64,000 nucleotides of DNA from Wagnerdoeblera intermedia (GCF_042647465.1 NZ_JBHRVN010000004.1); one strand, 5' to 3'; positions 34,640 to 43,603 are shown, counted from the stretch's first letter. Numbers and translations are program-made. The notes: a model not told the origin generated them from the letters alone.

Positions 34640-36439
34640 ATGGCAACTGACGAATCCCGCAATGCCGTCATGTCAGAACGGATGCAACTCAACCTTGCCC
34701 GGGTGGAGGAGCTGTCCCGCCGGATGATCGCTGCCATGGCCGCCCGTCGCCCCCATGACCCGGGTCTCGATGGCCCCGGCCCCGAACTTCTGGCCGCGAG
34801 TGGCATGGCCGTCTGGGCTGATTTCTTCAAAAATCCTCAACGTTTATTGGAAGAACAGGCGAGCTGGTGGGGCAAGAGCCTGCAAAGCTATCTCAATGCC
34901 CAGGCCGCCTTTGCGGGCAGTCAACCCGCAGAGCCGGTGATCGTTCCGCCGCCGGACCGCCGCTTTTCTCACCCCGCCTGGGAGAGCCATCCCTGGTTCA
35001 GCTATCTTCGCCAGCAATATCTGATCAACGCAGAAACGCTGCAACGCAGCATGGATCAGATCGAGGGACTCCCCCCGCGGGAGGAGCATCGCCTGCGGTA
35101 TTTCACCCGCGCGATCATCGATATGATGGCTCCGGTGAATTTTTTTGCAACCAACCCCGAAGCGCTGGAGCGTGCGCGAGAGACCGAGGGCGAGTCGCTG
35201 GTGCGCGGGCTGGAGAACCTGGTCCGCGACATTGAAAACAACAATGGCGATCTGCTGGTCACGCTCTCGGACCCCGATGCCTTTGAGGTGGGACGCAACC
35301 TCGGGACCACGCCGGGTCAGGTGGTCTTTCGCAACCGCATTCTGGAACTGATCCAGATCAGCCCGACCACCGAAAAGGTGCATAAAGTTCCGCTGGTGAT
35401 CTTTCCGCCCTGGATCAACAAATTCTACATCCTGGATCTTAAGCCGCAAAACTCGCTTCTGCGCTGGATCGCCGATCAGGGCTTCACCCTCTTTGTCGTC
35501 TCCTGGAAGAACCCGGATGAAAGCTACGCCGATTTCGGCATGGAGGACTATTACCGTGAGGGCTATCTGGAGGCTTTTGCCGCAATCAAAGCCATCACCG
35601 GAGAGCCGAAGATTAATGCGGTCGGATATTGCATCGCGGGGACCACGCTTTCGCTGACTCTGGCGCGGATGGCGAAGGACAAAGACGCTTCGGTCAAATC
35701 AGCCACCTTCTTCACCACGCTGACGGATTTTGAAGATCAGGGCGAGTTCACCCCCTTCCTGTCAAATGACTTCGTCGACGGGATTGAGCGGGAGGCAAAG
35801 GCCTCGGGCTGTCTGTCTTCGAAGATCCTGGCGCGGACCTTCAGCTATCTGCGCGCCAATGATCTGATCTGGCAGCCCGCCATCCGCAGCTACATGCTGG
35901 GCGAAGCGCCGCCTGCCTTTGATCTGCTGCACTGGAACGGCGATGGCACCAATCTGCCGGGCAGGATGGCGGTCGAATATCTGCGCGGGCTCTGCCAGGA
36001 CAACAGCTTCGCCACCATAGGCTATGAGCTTGATGGTCAGGTGGTGCGCCCGTCAGATATTAAGATCCCGTTCTGTGCGGTGGCCTGCGAAAGCGATCAT
36101 ATCGCAGCATGGACCTCCAGCTTTGCCGGGTTCCGGCGCTTTGGCTCGAAGGATAAGACCTTCATTCTCAGCCAGTCGGGCCATATCGCCGGGATCGTCA
36201 ATCCGCCTGGCAAAAACAAATATGGCCATTTCACCAATCCCGCCCCCATGAGCTCCCTCTCCCCCGAGGCCTGGCGCGAGGGGGCCGATTTCACCCCTGG
36301 CTCCTGGTGGCCCCGCTGGGGGGCCTGGCTGGCGAAGCAGTCAGGCAGCTTGGTCCCGGCGCGCCACCCCGGCAGCCATCCGGACTACCCTGCCCTTGCC
36401 CCCGCACCGGGTGAGTATGTGAAGCGACAAAATGCCTGA
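34640..36439 (+). CDS. phaC: Class I poly(3-hydroxyalkanoate) synthase
   Basis: A 599-residue polymerase joining (R)-3-hydroxyacyl-CoA into storage polymer. The lipase-like box GYCIAGTT carries the catalytic Cys331. The supporting Asp is in ESDHIAAW and the His in SQSGHIAGIVNPP. Size and the single-subunit form make it class I (no phaE or short-form partner nearby). AGGGGGG precedes ATG 34640. It lies upstream of phaP and phaR, with phaZ divergent, the standard PHA cluster of this group. Confidence 0.97.
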   Translation: MATDESRNAVMSERMQLNLARVEELSRRMIAAMAARRPHDPGLDGPGPELLAASGMAVWADFFKNPQRLLEEQASWWGKSLQSYLNAQAAFAGSQPAEPVIVPPPDRRFSHPAWESHPWFSYLRQQYLINAETLQRSMDQIEGLPPREEHRLRYFTRAIIDMMAPVNFFATNPEALERARETEGESLVRGLENLVRDIENNNGDLLVTLSDPDAFEVGRNLGTTPGQVVFRNRILELIQISPTTEKVHKVPLVIFPPWINKFYILDLKPQNSLLRWIADQGFTLFVVSWKNPDESYADFGMEDYYREGYLEAFAAIKAITGEPKINAVGYCIAGTTLSLTLARMAKDKDASVKSATFFTTLTDFEDQGEFTPFLSNDFVDGIEREAKASGCLSSKILARTFSYLRANDLIWQPAIRSYMLGEAPPAFDLLHWNGDGTNLPGRMAVEYLRGLCQDNSFATIGYELDGQVVRPSDIKIPFCAVACESDHIAAWTSSFAGFRRFGSKDKTFILSQSGHIAGIVNPPGKNKYGHFTNPAPMSSLSPEAWREGADFTPGSWWPRWGAWLAKQSGSLVPARHPGSHPDYPALAPAPGEYVKRQNA

Positions 36440-36442
36440 TTG

Positions 36443-36484
36443 CGCCGCAGTGCAGCATAACTCTTGCAATGCTGCACTGCGGCG
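36443..36484. promoter_or_regulatory. Perfect 16-bp inverted repeat before phaP, candidate PhaR operator
   Basis: CGCCGCAGTGCAGCAT (36443-36458) and its exact reverse complement (36469-36484) flank a 10-base spacer, 64 bases before phaP. The arms are TGC/GCA-rich, as PhaR sites are. No T tract follows, so operator function is favoured over termination of phaC. Confidence 0.65.
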
Positions 36485-36547
36485 TGCTAGGGTCTGCCTA
36501 AGGGAGATCTATTCCCGCACCCCTTTCGCGGAAACCGGAGACTGAGA

Positions 36548-36997
36548 ATGGCAGCCACGACTGACTTCACCCGTCTGTTTCAGGATATGATGCCGGTGTT
36601 CAATATGGACCCGACCGCATTCCGCACCGCCTTTGAAAAACAGGCCGCTTTTGGTGAAAAGCTGACCAAAATCGCTTTTGAAGCCGCTGAACGCTCCTGC
36701 GATCTGCAGGCTAAGCTGAGCCGCGAGACTCTGAGCCGCCTCAGCGATGTGACCAAAGCCCGTGCCGAACCGGCGGATTATACAAAAGCTGCTTCCGATT
36801 TCGCCGCTGCAAGCCGCGAAATGGCCTCGGACAGCATGGCTGCCTTTGCGGAAATCGCGAAGAAAGCCCAGATGGAAACCGTGGAACTGCTGCTCTCGAC
36901 CGGAAAGACCGCACAGGAAAACGCTGCTGCTGCAATGCAGAAAGCAACCGGCGACATGGCTGCCACCATGAAGCGCCCTGCTGCAGCTGCGAAATAA
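36548..36997 (+). CDS. phaP: Phasin
   Basis: A 149-residue granule-associated protein that coats PHA inclusions. It is almost entirely amphipathic helix (TAFEKQAAFGEKLTKIAFEA, SDFAAASREMASDSMAAF) with an Ala/Lys-rich tail (MKRPAAAAK), the phasin_2-type profile. GGAG lies about 11 bases before ATG 36548. It has a palindromic operator upstream and a terminator downstream, so it can be expressed at a higher level than phaC and controlled by PhaR in response to polymer. Confidence 0.93.
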   Translation: MAATTDFTRLFQDMMPVFNMDPTAFRTAFEKQAAFGEKLTKIAFEAAERSCDLQAKLSRETLSRLSDVTKARAEPADYTKAASDFAAASREMASDSMAAFAEIAKKAQMETVELLLSTGKTAQENAAAAMQKATGDMAATMKRPAAAAK

Positions 36998-37053
36998 GCC
37001 TTTCCGTCTTTCCCCTTCTTCCTCCCTCCTCCTCCATGGTGGGGAAAGGCACA

Positions 37054-37080
37054 ACGCGGGTCCCCTCGGGCCCGCGTTTT
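37054..37080 (+). terminator. Terminator after phaP
   Basis: ACGCGGG (37054-37060) pairs with CCCGCGT (37071-37077), followed by TTT. A small inner CCC/GGG pairing extends the stem. Confidence 0.7.
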
Positions 37081-37081
37081 C

Positions 37082-37089
37082 AACTGCAG
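37082..37089 (+). promoter_or_regulatory. Short TGC-rich motif before phaR
   Basis: The sequence AACTGCAGCAA contains CTGCAG and GCA, about 70 bases before phaR, and could be a third, weaker PhaR site for autoregulation. The evidence is composition and position only. Confidence 0.3.
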
Positions 37090-37157
37090 CAACGGGCTTT
37101 CCATTTTTGAAGCCCTGGCTTAGGCTCAGTCCTGACCGCCATATCGAAAGAGCGAAG

Positions 37158-37715
37158 ATGTCCGCGACCGACAAACCGCTGCTGATCAAACGCTACGCCA
37201 GCCGCCGTCTCTATAATACCGAGACCAGCGATTACGTGACGCTTGATGACATTGCCGGTTTCATCCGCGCCGGGCGTGAGGTTACCATCATCGACCTGAA
37301 ATCCGGCGACGATCTGACCCGGCAGTATCTACTGCAGATCATCGCTGAGCATGAATCACGCGGCGATTCGGTTCTGCCGGTCAATGTGCTGACCGATCTG
37401 GTGCGCAGCTATTCCACCGGCGTGCAAAGCATGGTGCCGCAGTTCCTCTCCTCAAGCTTTGAGATGCTGCGCGACAGTCAGGCGCGGATGATGGAAGGAC
37501 TTGGCGTTCTGCCCAATCCGATGGCCTCGATGCCGGGGCTTGAGGCCTTTCAGCGTCAGCAGGAAGCTTTCCTGAAGACCATGATGGGCGGCTGGCCGAG
37601 TGGCAAAGCCCCCGCCGCCGCAGATATGCCGGAGGCCCCCGCAGCCTCCAAAGATGAGTTGGGTGATATTAAAAAGCAACTCGCCGAACTGCAGGCGAAA
37701 CTCTCCAAACTCTGA
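37158..37715 (+). CDS. phaR: PHA synthesis repressor
   Basis: A 185-residue DNA-binding regulator that also binds PHA. The N-terminal PHB/PHA accumulation regulator DNA-binding domain (IKRYASRRLYNTETSDYVTL, residues about 8-70) is diagnostic; a second PhaR domain follows (QFLSSSFEMLRDSQARMMEG), then a coiled C-terminus. It represses phaP (and itself) until polymer titrates it. The frame is open from 37107, but the conserved start MSATDKPLLIKRY fixes 37158. A terminator follows at 37724. Confidence 0.96.
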   Translation: MSATDKPLLIKRYASRRLYNTETSDYVTLDDIAGFIRAGREVTIIDLKSGDDLTRQYLLQIIAEHESRGDSVLPVNVLTDLVRSYSTGVQSMVPQFLSSSFEMLRDSQARMMEGLGVLPNPMASMPGLEAFQRQQEAFLKTMMGGWPSGKAPAAADMPEAPAASKDELGDIKKQLAELQAKLSKL

Positions 37716-37723
37716 AAGAGACC

Positions 37724-37747
37724 AGGGCCCCTTCCGGGGCCCTTTCT
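37724..37747 (+). terminator. Terminator after phaR
   Basis: A perfect 8-bp stem (AGGGCCCC 37724-37731, loop TTCC, GGGGCCCT 37736-37743), then TTCT. Confidence 0.75.
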
Positions 37748-37751
37748 GCTG

Positions 37752-39044
37752 TCAGAGCCCCAGACGGTCGCGCAACGCATACCAGGTCATGGCAAGCGCC
37801 AGAATCGGCTGACGGGTCATCTGCCCGCCGGGGAATTTCGGCACCGGGAAGCGCGCCATCAGATCAAAACGCTCGCTCTCTCCGATCAGAGCCTCTGAGA
37901 GGATGCGCCCCGCCATGGTCGCCATGGCCACCCCATGACCGGAATAGCCTGAGGCTGACCAGATCCCCGGCCGCAGGTTCCGGAAGAGCGGACAGCGCGT
38001 GGCGGTGATGGCCAGCGTTCCACCCCAAGCATAGTCGATTTTCACATCGCGCAGCTGGGGGTAAACCTCCAGCATGGGCCTGGTCACCGTGCGGATCAGA
38101 TCGGGGAATTTATAGCCATAGCTTTCCCCGCCGCCAAAGAGCAGCCGCCCCTCAGCCGTACGGCGCCAGTAGTTCACCACGAAGCGCGAATCCGCCACGG
38201 CGATCTCGCGGCGCAGCGGCGAAAGATCCCCCAGGGGCTCGGTTGCGATAATGAAGTTATTGATCGGCATCACCCGCGCCGCGACCTCAGGCTCCAGCCC
38301 GCCCAGATAGCCATTGCAGGCAAAGATCACCTGCTCGGCCCGCACGCGCCCGCTTCGGGTGATGACCTCAGCCATGGGGCCTTCAACCACCCGTTCAACC
38401 GGGCTTTGCTGGTAGATCACCGCCCCCGCTGCCTGGGCCCGCTTTGCCAGACCAAGCGCGAAGTTCAGCGGGTGCATATGACCCGCCCCCATATCAAGAT
38501 CGCCCCCCGCATAGGCCGGCGTGCCCAAAAGCTCAGCCATCTCCAGGCGATCAAGCGGGCGGATGGCCTCATAACCATAATCGCGGTTCAGCTTTTCGGC
38601 ATATTCCGCTGCCTCACGCACCTCAGAGGGCTGACGACAGGCATGGGCGACCCCCGCCCGCCAGTCGACGCCCGGCATCTCAGCGGCCAGATCGCGCACG
38701 AGCGATTTGGCCTCTTCAGCAATCTGCCAGAGCCGCCCGGCGTCTTCGCGTGAAAAACGCCCCTCAATCCAGTCCTGATCGCGCCGCTGGCCCGAGCCCA
38801 CCTGGCCGCCATTGCGCCCCGAGGCCCCCCAGCCTGCCCGATGCGCCTCAAGCACAACAACCTTGCGCCCGCGCTCTGCCAGATGCAGCGCCGCCGAAAG
38901 CCCGGTGTAGCCCGCGCCGATGATGCAGACATCGGCCCGCAGCTCTCCCTGCAACATCTCTACGGGGGGCGGCTCAACCGCCGTTGCCGCGTAGTAGGAG
39001 GCCGGATAGTGACCGGGCCGGTCATTGGCATAGAGCAGATTCAT
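37752..39044 (-). CDS. FAD-dependent amine oxidase (PuuB-like)
   Basis: A 430-residue DAO-family flavoenzyme. The N-terminal dinucleotide fold is DVCIIGAGYTGLSAALHLAE, followed by EAHRAGWGASGRNGGQVGSG, characteristic of gamma-glutamylputrescine oxidoreductase relatives, and a C-terminal substrate domain with SGYSGHGVAM. By homology it would oxidise a gamma-glutamyl amine to the aldehyde; the exact substrate is uncertain. The frame is open to 39110, but MNLLYANDRPGHYP with AGAAGGA sets 39044. It is divergent from an amidotransferase and a glutamine-synthetase-like ligase, which fits a glutamylated polyamine pathway. Confidence 0.88.
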   Translation of the reverse strand: MNLLYANDRPGHYPASYYAATAVEPPPVEMLQGELRADVCIIGAGYTGLSAALHLAERGRKVVVLEAHRAGWGASGRNGGQVGSGQRRDQDWIEGRFSREDAGRLWQIAEEAKSLVRDLAAEMPGVDWRAGVAHACRQPSEVREAAEYAEKLNRDYGYEAIRPLDRLEMAELLGTPAYAGGDLDMGAGHMHPLNFALGLAKRAQAAGAVIYQQSPVERVVEGPMAEVITRSGRVRAEQVIFACNGYLGGLEPEVAARVMPINNFIIATEPLGDLSPLRREIAVADSRFVVNYWRRTAEGRLLFGGGESYGYKFPDLIRTVTRPMLEVYPQLRDVKIDYAWGGTLAITATRCPLFRNLRPGIWSASGYSGHGVAMATMAGRILSEALIGESERFDLMARFPVPKFPGGQMTRQPILALAMTWYALRDRLGL

Positions 39045-39169
39045 GGCGCAGTCCTTCTGGTGACGCCATCTAACAAGGCCCGGGGCGCAAGGAAAAGCCC
39101 TCCGCCGCACCCTCTTGCCGGATCATCAGGCCCAGTCTAGCATGATTTGCCCTTCATACCGAGAATATC

Positions 39170-39865
39170 ATGCTTATTGGCATCCTGCAGACCGGCCATG
39201 TTACCGAATTCATTCGGGAACGGGCCGGCGATTTCCCTTCTTTATTCGTCAGACTTCTGGCCGATCAGGGGTTTGAGTTCCGCACCTATTCGGTGGTGGA
39301 TCTTGAGTTTCCTGCCTCGGTGCAGGAGTGCGACGGCTGGCTTCTGACCGGCTCGCGCCACGGGGCTTATGAGGACCATCCCTTTATTCCGCCGCTGGAA
39401 GATTTTATCCGCAAGGCCTATGCGGCGGCGGTGCCCATGGTTGGCATCTGCTTTGGCCATCAGATTATTGCCCAGGCCCTGGGCGGACGTGTTGAAAAAT
39501 TCACCGGCGGCTGGTCCGTTGGCCGTCAGACCTATGATTTTGAAGGGAAAAAGCTGAAGTTGAACGCCTGGCATCAGGATCAGGTCGTCGAGCTTCCGCC
39601 CGATGCAAAGGTCATCGGCTGCTCAGAGTTCTGCCAGAATGCCGCCCTGGTCTATGGCGACCGTGCGCTGACCGTGCAGCCGCATCCTGAGTTCGATCAC
39701 AGCTTTATCGCCCTGATGCTTGAGCAGTATAAAACCGGCAGCGTGCCGCCGGAACTTCTGGCGCGGGCGGAGGCCGGGCTGGAAGATACGCTCGATCGTG
39801 AAGTGCTGGCCGAGCGTATCGGCGCGTTTTTCCGCGCGCCCCGTGCCGCCCTGCAGGAGGCATGA
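39170..39865 (+). CDS. Class I glutamine amidotransferase family protein
   Basis: A 231-residue stand-alone class I amidotransferase fold. The nucleophile elbow is VGICFGHQ with Cys94, and the His/Glu pair is in TVQPHPEF. It resembles GMP synthase-like glutaminases (COG0518) rather than classic PuuD, although next to a glutamine-synthetase-like gene it may hydrolyse a gamma-glutamyl bond. The ribosome site is weak. Its stop overlaps the start of the next gene (ATGA), so the two are translationally coupled. Confidence 0.85.
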   Translation: MLIGILQTGHVTEFIRERAGDFPSLFVRLLADQGFEFRTYSVVDLEFPASVQECDGWLLTGSRHGAYEDHPFIPPLEDFIRKAYAAAVPMVGICFGHQIIAQALGGRVEKFTGGWSVGRQTYDFEGKKLKLNAWHQDQVVELPPDAKVIGCSEFCQNAALVYGDRALTVQPHPEFDHSFIALMLEQYKTGSVPPELLARAEAGLEDTLDREVLAERIGAFFRAPRAALQEA

Positions 39866-41229
39866 TGATGGCCGATTGGACCGAGAGCCTGCCGGAAGCC
39901 GCCCGGGATTATGTCGCCGGGCGCCGCCTCGATGAGGTGGAATGCATCGTTCCCGATATCGCCGGGGTTGCCCGCGGCAAGGCGATGCCTGCCTTCAAGT
40001 TTGAGCATCAGAAAAGCTTCTTTCTGCCCACCTCGATCTTCCTGCAGACCATCACCGGCGAATGGGCCGATGCGCCCAAGGGAGATGAGGAATATAAAGA
40101 GCCGGACATGACCCTGGTGCCGGATTTCAGCACCGTGGCCGCCGCGCCCTGGACGGCGGATGTCACGCTTCAGGTCATCCATGACGCCTTTGATCAGCGC
40201 GGCAATCCGGTGCCCACGGCGCCGCGCAATGTGCTGCGCCGTGTTCTGGATCTTTATGCGGCGGAAGGCTGGCGGCCGGTGGTGGCCCCGGAGATGGAGT
40301 TTTTCTTCGTCGCCCGCAACCTCGACCCCAATATGCCGATCCGCCCGCCCATGGGCCGCTCGGGCCGGGTAGCGGCGGCCAAACAGGCCTATTCGATGTC
40401 GGCGGTCGATGAATATGGCAAGGTGATCGACGATATTTACGATTTCGCCGAGGCCATGGGGCTGGAGATCGACGGCATTCTGCAGGAAGGCGGCGCGGGT
40501 CAGGTTGAGATCAATCTCGCCCATGGCAATCCGCTCGATCTGGCGGATCATATCTTTTATTTCAAACGGATGATCCGTGAGGCGGCGCTGCGCCACGACT
40601 GCTTTGCGACCTTCATGGCCAAGCCGATTGAAGGCGAGCCAGGCTCGGCCATGCATATTCACCATTCGGTGGTCAATCTGGAGACCGGGCAGAATATCTT
40701 CTCGGACGTCTCTGGTGATGAGACCCCGGCGTTTCACCATTTTATCGCCGGGATGCAGAACCACCTGCCCGCCGGTGTGGCGCTGCTTGCGCCCTATGTG
40801 AACAGCTATCGCCGCTATGTGCCGGATTTCGCAGCACCGATTAACCTCGAGTGGGGGCGCGACAACCGCACCACCGGGCTGCGGGTTCCGATTTCGAGCC
40901 CTGAGGCGCGGCGGGTGGAAAACCGTCTGGCGGGGATGGACTGCAACCCCTATCTGGGCATCGCGGTGAGCCTGGCCTGTGGCTATCTGGGCCTGAAAGA
41001 GGGGCGGATGCCGCGGGCGGAATGCACCACCAATGCCTATATGGGCGAGGATGAGCTGCCGCTGAATCTGTCCGATGCGATCGATCTGCTGGAGGAGGAT
41101 GCAGCGCTGGTCGAGGTGCTGGGTCCGGAGTTCGTGGCGCTTTATGCGGCGGTGAAGCGGCATGAATATAAAGAGTTTCAGCAGGTGATTTCGCCCTGGG
41201 AGCGGGAGCATCTGCTGCTGAACGTCTGA
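39862..41229 (+). CDS. Glutamine synthetase family ligase (PuuA-like)
   Basis: A 455-residue ligase of the glutamine-synthetase fold. Motifs: APEMEFFFVARNLDPN, a glutamate-binding segment GGAGQVEINLAHGNP, the ATP-site KPIEGEPGSAMHIHHS, and RVENRLAGMDCNPYL. These resemble gamma-glutamylputrescine synthetase and related enzymes more than GlnA. Three ATGs are consecutive (39862, 39865, 39868); AGGAGG at 39855-39860 is best spaced for the third, so the protein may start two residues later. It is coupled to the amidotransferase gene upstream. Confidence 0.9.
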   Translation: MMMADWTESLPEAARDYVAGRRLDEVECIVPDIAGVARGKAMPAFKFEHQKSFFLPTSIFLQTITGEWADAPKGDEEYKEPDMTLVPDFSTVAAAPWTADVTLQVIHDAFDQRGNPVPTAPRNVLRRVLDLYAAEGWRPVVAPEMEFFFVARNLDPNMPIRPPMGRSGRVAAAKQAYSMSAVDEYGKVIDDIYDFAEAMGLEIDGILQEGGAGQVEINLAHGNPLDLADHIFYFKRMIREAALRHDCFATFMAKPIEGEPGSAMHIHHSVVNLETGQNIFSDVSGDETPAFHHFIAGMQNHLPAGVALLAPYVNSYRRYVPDFAAPINLEWGRDNRTTGLRVPISSPEARRVENRLAGMDCNPYLGIAVSLACGYLGLKEGRMPRAECTTNAYMGEDELPLNLSDAIDLLEEDAALVEVLGPEFVALYAAVKRHEYKEFQQVISPWEREHLLLNV

Positions 41230-41250
41230 GGGCTGTTTTGGCGGAGAGCG

Positions 41251-41306
41251 CCGGGGCGGGCTCTGCCCGCCCCGGACCCCACCCGGAGTATTTTGAAAAA
41301 GCCAGA
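41251..41306 (+). repeat. Dispersed hairpin plus AT-core element, copy 3
   Basis: An 11-bp perfect dyad (CCGGGGCGGGC 41251-41261, loop TCT, GCCCGCCCCGG 41265-41275), then the core CGGAGTATTTTGAAAAAGCC. It follows the ligase gene stop by about 20 bases and precedes a strong terminator. Confidence 0.8.
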
Positions 41307-41311
41307 ATGAA

Positions 41312-41345
41312 GAAGGCCCCGGAGATCACTCCGGGGCCTTCTTTC
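41312..41345. terminator. Bidirectional terminator between the ligase and helicase genes
   Basis: A 12-bp stem (GAAGGCCCCGGA 41312-41323, loop GATCAC, TCCGGGGCCTTC 41330-41341) with TTTC on the plus strand and TTCTTC on the minus strand. Confidence 0.85.
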
Positions 41346-41348
41346 AGA

Positions 41349-43583
41349 TCAGCGTTTCGGGGCCTTCGGGCTGCGCGGTTTGCGCAGCGACTGGCTCGGG
41401 TCCGAGAAGTTCGGACGCGGCGCCGGGGCGCGGGCCGGGCGGCTGTCTGCGCCGAAGGCCGGTTTTGCGCCGCGCGGCTTACGATCACCCTCTTCGCGTT
41501 TCACGAAGGGCTTGCGATCGCCGTCGTCGCGCTTGCCGAAGGGCTTGCGGTCACCGTCTTCGCGCTTGCCCCAGGGCTTGCGGTCGCCGTCGGGGCGGTC
41601 GCCGAAGGATTTACGCTCGCCGTAAGGTTTGCGCTCACCGTCTTCGCGGGCACCAAAGGGCTTACGGTCACCGAAGGGTTTGCGATCGCCGAAGGGCTTG
41701 CGGTCGCCGTCGTCGCGTTTGCCCCAGGGTTTACGATCGCCGTCAGGGCGGTCGCCGAAGGATTTACGCTCGCCGTAAGGTTTGCGGTCGCCGTCTTCGC
41801 GGGCCGGGCGGGCACGGTAGCCGGCTTCGCCGGTTTCCATGGCACGCGGCTTGAAGCTGCGGCGCTCACCACCTTCGTCGTCGCGGCGCGGGGCGCGTTC
41901 ACGACGCTCACCACGGTCGCCGCCGAAGGGTTTGCGGGTCAGGCCCTGGGGGCGGTCCGAGGATTTGAACGCCGGGCGCGGGGCGCGCTCAAGGTTCGGG
42001 GCCTCGTTGAGGCGGGTCAGCAGCAGGCCGTCTTCGATCTCGGCCGATGCGCCGAATTTCGAGGCGACATTGTCAGCGATCTGGACATAGGTCTCACGCT
42101 GCTGGACGCGGATGGCGCCGATGTCATTGCGGGTGATGCCGCCATGATCGCAGATTTTCGGCAGGAGCCAGCGGGCTTCGGCGCGGCCTTCATGGCCGAC
42201 CGAGAGCGAGAACCAGACCGAGGGGCCGAATTCCTGGCGCTCACGCGGGGCGCGGGCTTCGGAATTGGCCGCCGGGGGCGCGATATCGCCGACGATCTCG
42301 GGGGCCGAGCGGCCTGCGCGCCACATGCGCAGGAAGGCTGCGGCAGCCGCTTCCGGCGAGGAGACGCCGAGAATGGCTTCGACCAGCGGCAGCTCTTCTT
42401 CGGTGATCGCGTTCAACAGGGTGTCCGAGCCGAGCATACGGGCGTCATCAGCCGACTGCACTTCCTCAGCGGTGGGCGGCGAGACCCACTCGGCCTCAAC
42501 CTTTGCGCCCTGCAGGATGCGGTTGGCTTTGCGGAAGTCCGACGGCGGCACGACCAGAACGGCGGTACCTTTCGAGCCCGCACGACCGGTGCGGCCCGAA
42601 CGGTGCAGCAGGGTCTCGGGGTTCGAGGGCAGATCGAAGTGGACCACGAGGTCCAGACCCGGAAGGTCGATGCCGCGGGCCGCCACATCGGTCGCGATGC
42701 AGACCTGTGCACGGCCGTCACGCAGCGCCTGGAGCGCGTGGGTACGCTCAGCCTGGCTCAACTCCCCCGAGAGGGCGACGACTTTGAAGCCGCGGTTGGC
42801 AAGGCGCGCATGCAGATGGGTCACCGCAGCGCGGGTTTTCGCAAAGACGATGGCCACACGGGCCTGCTGGATCAGCAGCAGGTTGATGATGGCGTTTTCT
42901 TTGTCGCGCGGGCGCACCGACATCGCCTGATAGGTGATGTCGACGTGTTGTTTGGTGTCCGATTTGACCTGAACGCGCAGCGAATCGTTCTGGTAGTTCT
43001 TGGCCAGGCTCTCGATTTCTTTCGAGACGGTGGCCGAGAACATCAGCGTGCGGCGGTCTTCCGGAGCGGCCGAGAGGATGAACTCAAGGTCTTCCTGGAA
43101 GCCGAGGTCGAGCATCTCATCGGCTTCGTCGAGAACGGCAGCGCGCAGTTCCGAGAGGTCCAGCGAGCGGCGCTCAATGTGATCGCGCAGACGGCCGGGA
43201 GTGCCGACGACGATCGTGGCACCACGCTCAAGGGCGCGGCGCTCATTGCGCGGGTCCATGCCGCCCACGCAGGTCGCAATGACCGCACCGGCTTCGGCAT
43301 AGAGCCACTCAAGCTCACGGCTGACCTGGAGGGCCAGTTCACGGGTCGGGGCAATGATCAGAGCGCGCGGGGCGCCGGCCACGGCCAGATCACCGGTCAG
43401 GAGTTCCGGCGAGATGGCAAGACCAAAGGCCACGGTTTTGCCCGAGCCGGTCTGTGCCGAGACCAGAAGGTCACGGCCGGCATAGTCGTCACCCAGGACG
43501 GCCTGCTGTACGGGGGTCAGCGTTTCATAGCCCTTGGATGCAAGAGCGGCGGCCAGCGGGGCCGCGAGATCGGGAAGCGTCAT
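41349..43583 (-). CDS. DEAD-box ATP-dependent RNA helicase with repetitive basic tail
   Basis: A 744-residue helicase that remodels RNA. The Q motif is near residue 25, Walker A is AQTGSGKT (43-50), DEAD is at 152-155, SAT at 183-185, and HRSGRTGRAG near 327. Residues about 454-530 form a DbpA/CsdA-type RNA-binding domain. Residues 550-744 are low-complexity, built from Gly-Asp-Arg-Lys-Pro-like units with a 51-residue internal duplication. It is probably CsdA/DeaD-like, acting in ribosome assembly or cold adaptation. The ribosome site is poor and the leader carries hairpins. Confidence 0.94.
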   Translation of the reverse strand: MTLPDLAAPLAAALASKGYETLTPVQQAVLGDDYAGRDLLVSAQTGSGKTVAFGLAISPELLTGDLAVAGAPRALIIAPTRELALQVSRELEWLYAEAGAVIATCVGGMDPRNERRALERGATIVVGTPGRLRDHIERRSLDLSELRAAVLDEADEMLDLGFQEDLEFILSAAPEDRRTLMFSATVSKEIESLAKNYQNDSLRVQVKSDTKQHVDITYQAMSVRPRDKENAIINLLLIQQARVAIVFAKTRAAVTHLHARLANRGFKVVALSGELSQAERTHALQALRDGRAQVCIATDVAARGIDLPGLDLVVHFDLPSNPETLLHRSGRTGRAGSKGTAVLVVPPSDFRKANRILQGAKVEAEWVSPPTAEEVQSADDARMLGSDTLLNAITEEELPLVEAILGVSSPEAAAAAFLRMWRAGRSAPEIVGDIAPPAANSEARAPRERQEFGPSVWFSLSVGHEGRAEARWLLPKICDHGGITRNDIGAIRVQQRETYVQIADNVASKFGASAEIEDGLLLTRLNEAPNLERAPRPAFKSSDRPQGLTRKPFGGDRGERRERAPRRDDEGGERRSFKPRAMETGEAGYRARPAREDGDRKPYGERKSFGDRPDGDRKPWGKRDDGDRKPFGDRKPFGDRKPFGAREDGERKPYGERKSFGDRPDGDRKPWGKREDGDRKPFGKRDDGDRKPFVKREEGDRKPRGAKPAFGADSRPARAPAPRPNFSDPSQSLRKPRSPKAPKR

Positions 43584-43603
43584 CAGCGTCTTTCGCGTAA
43601 AAG

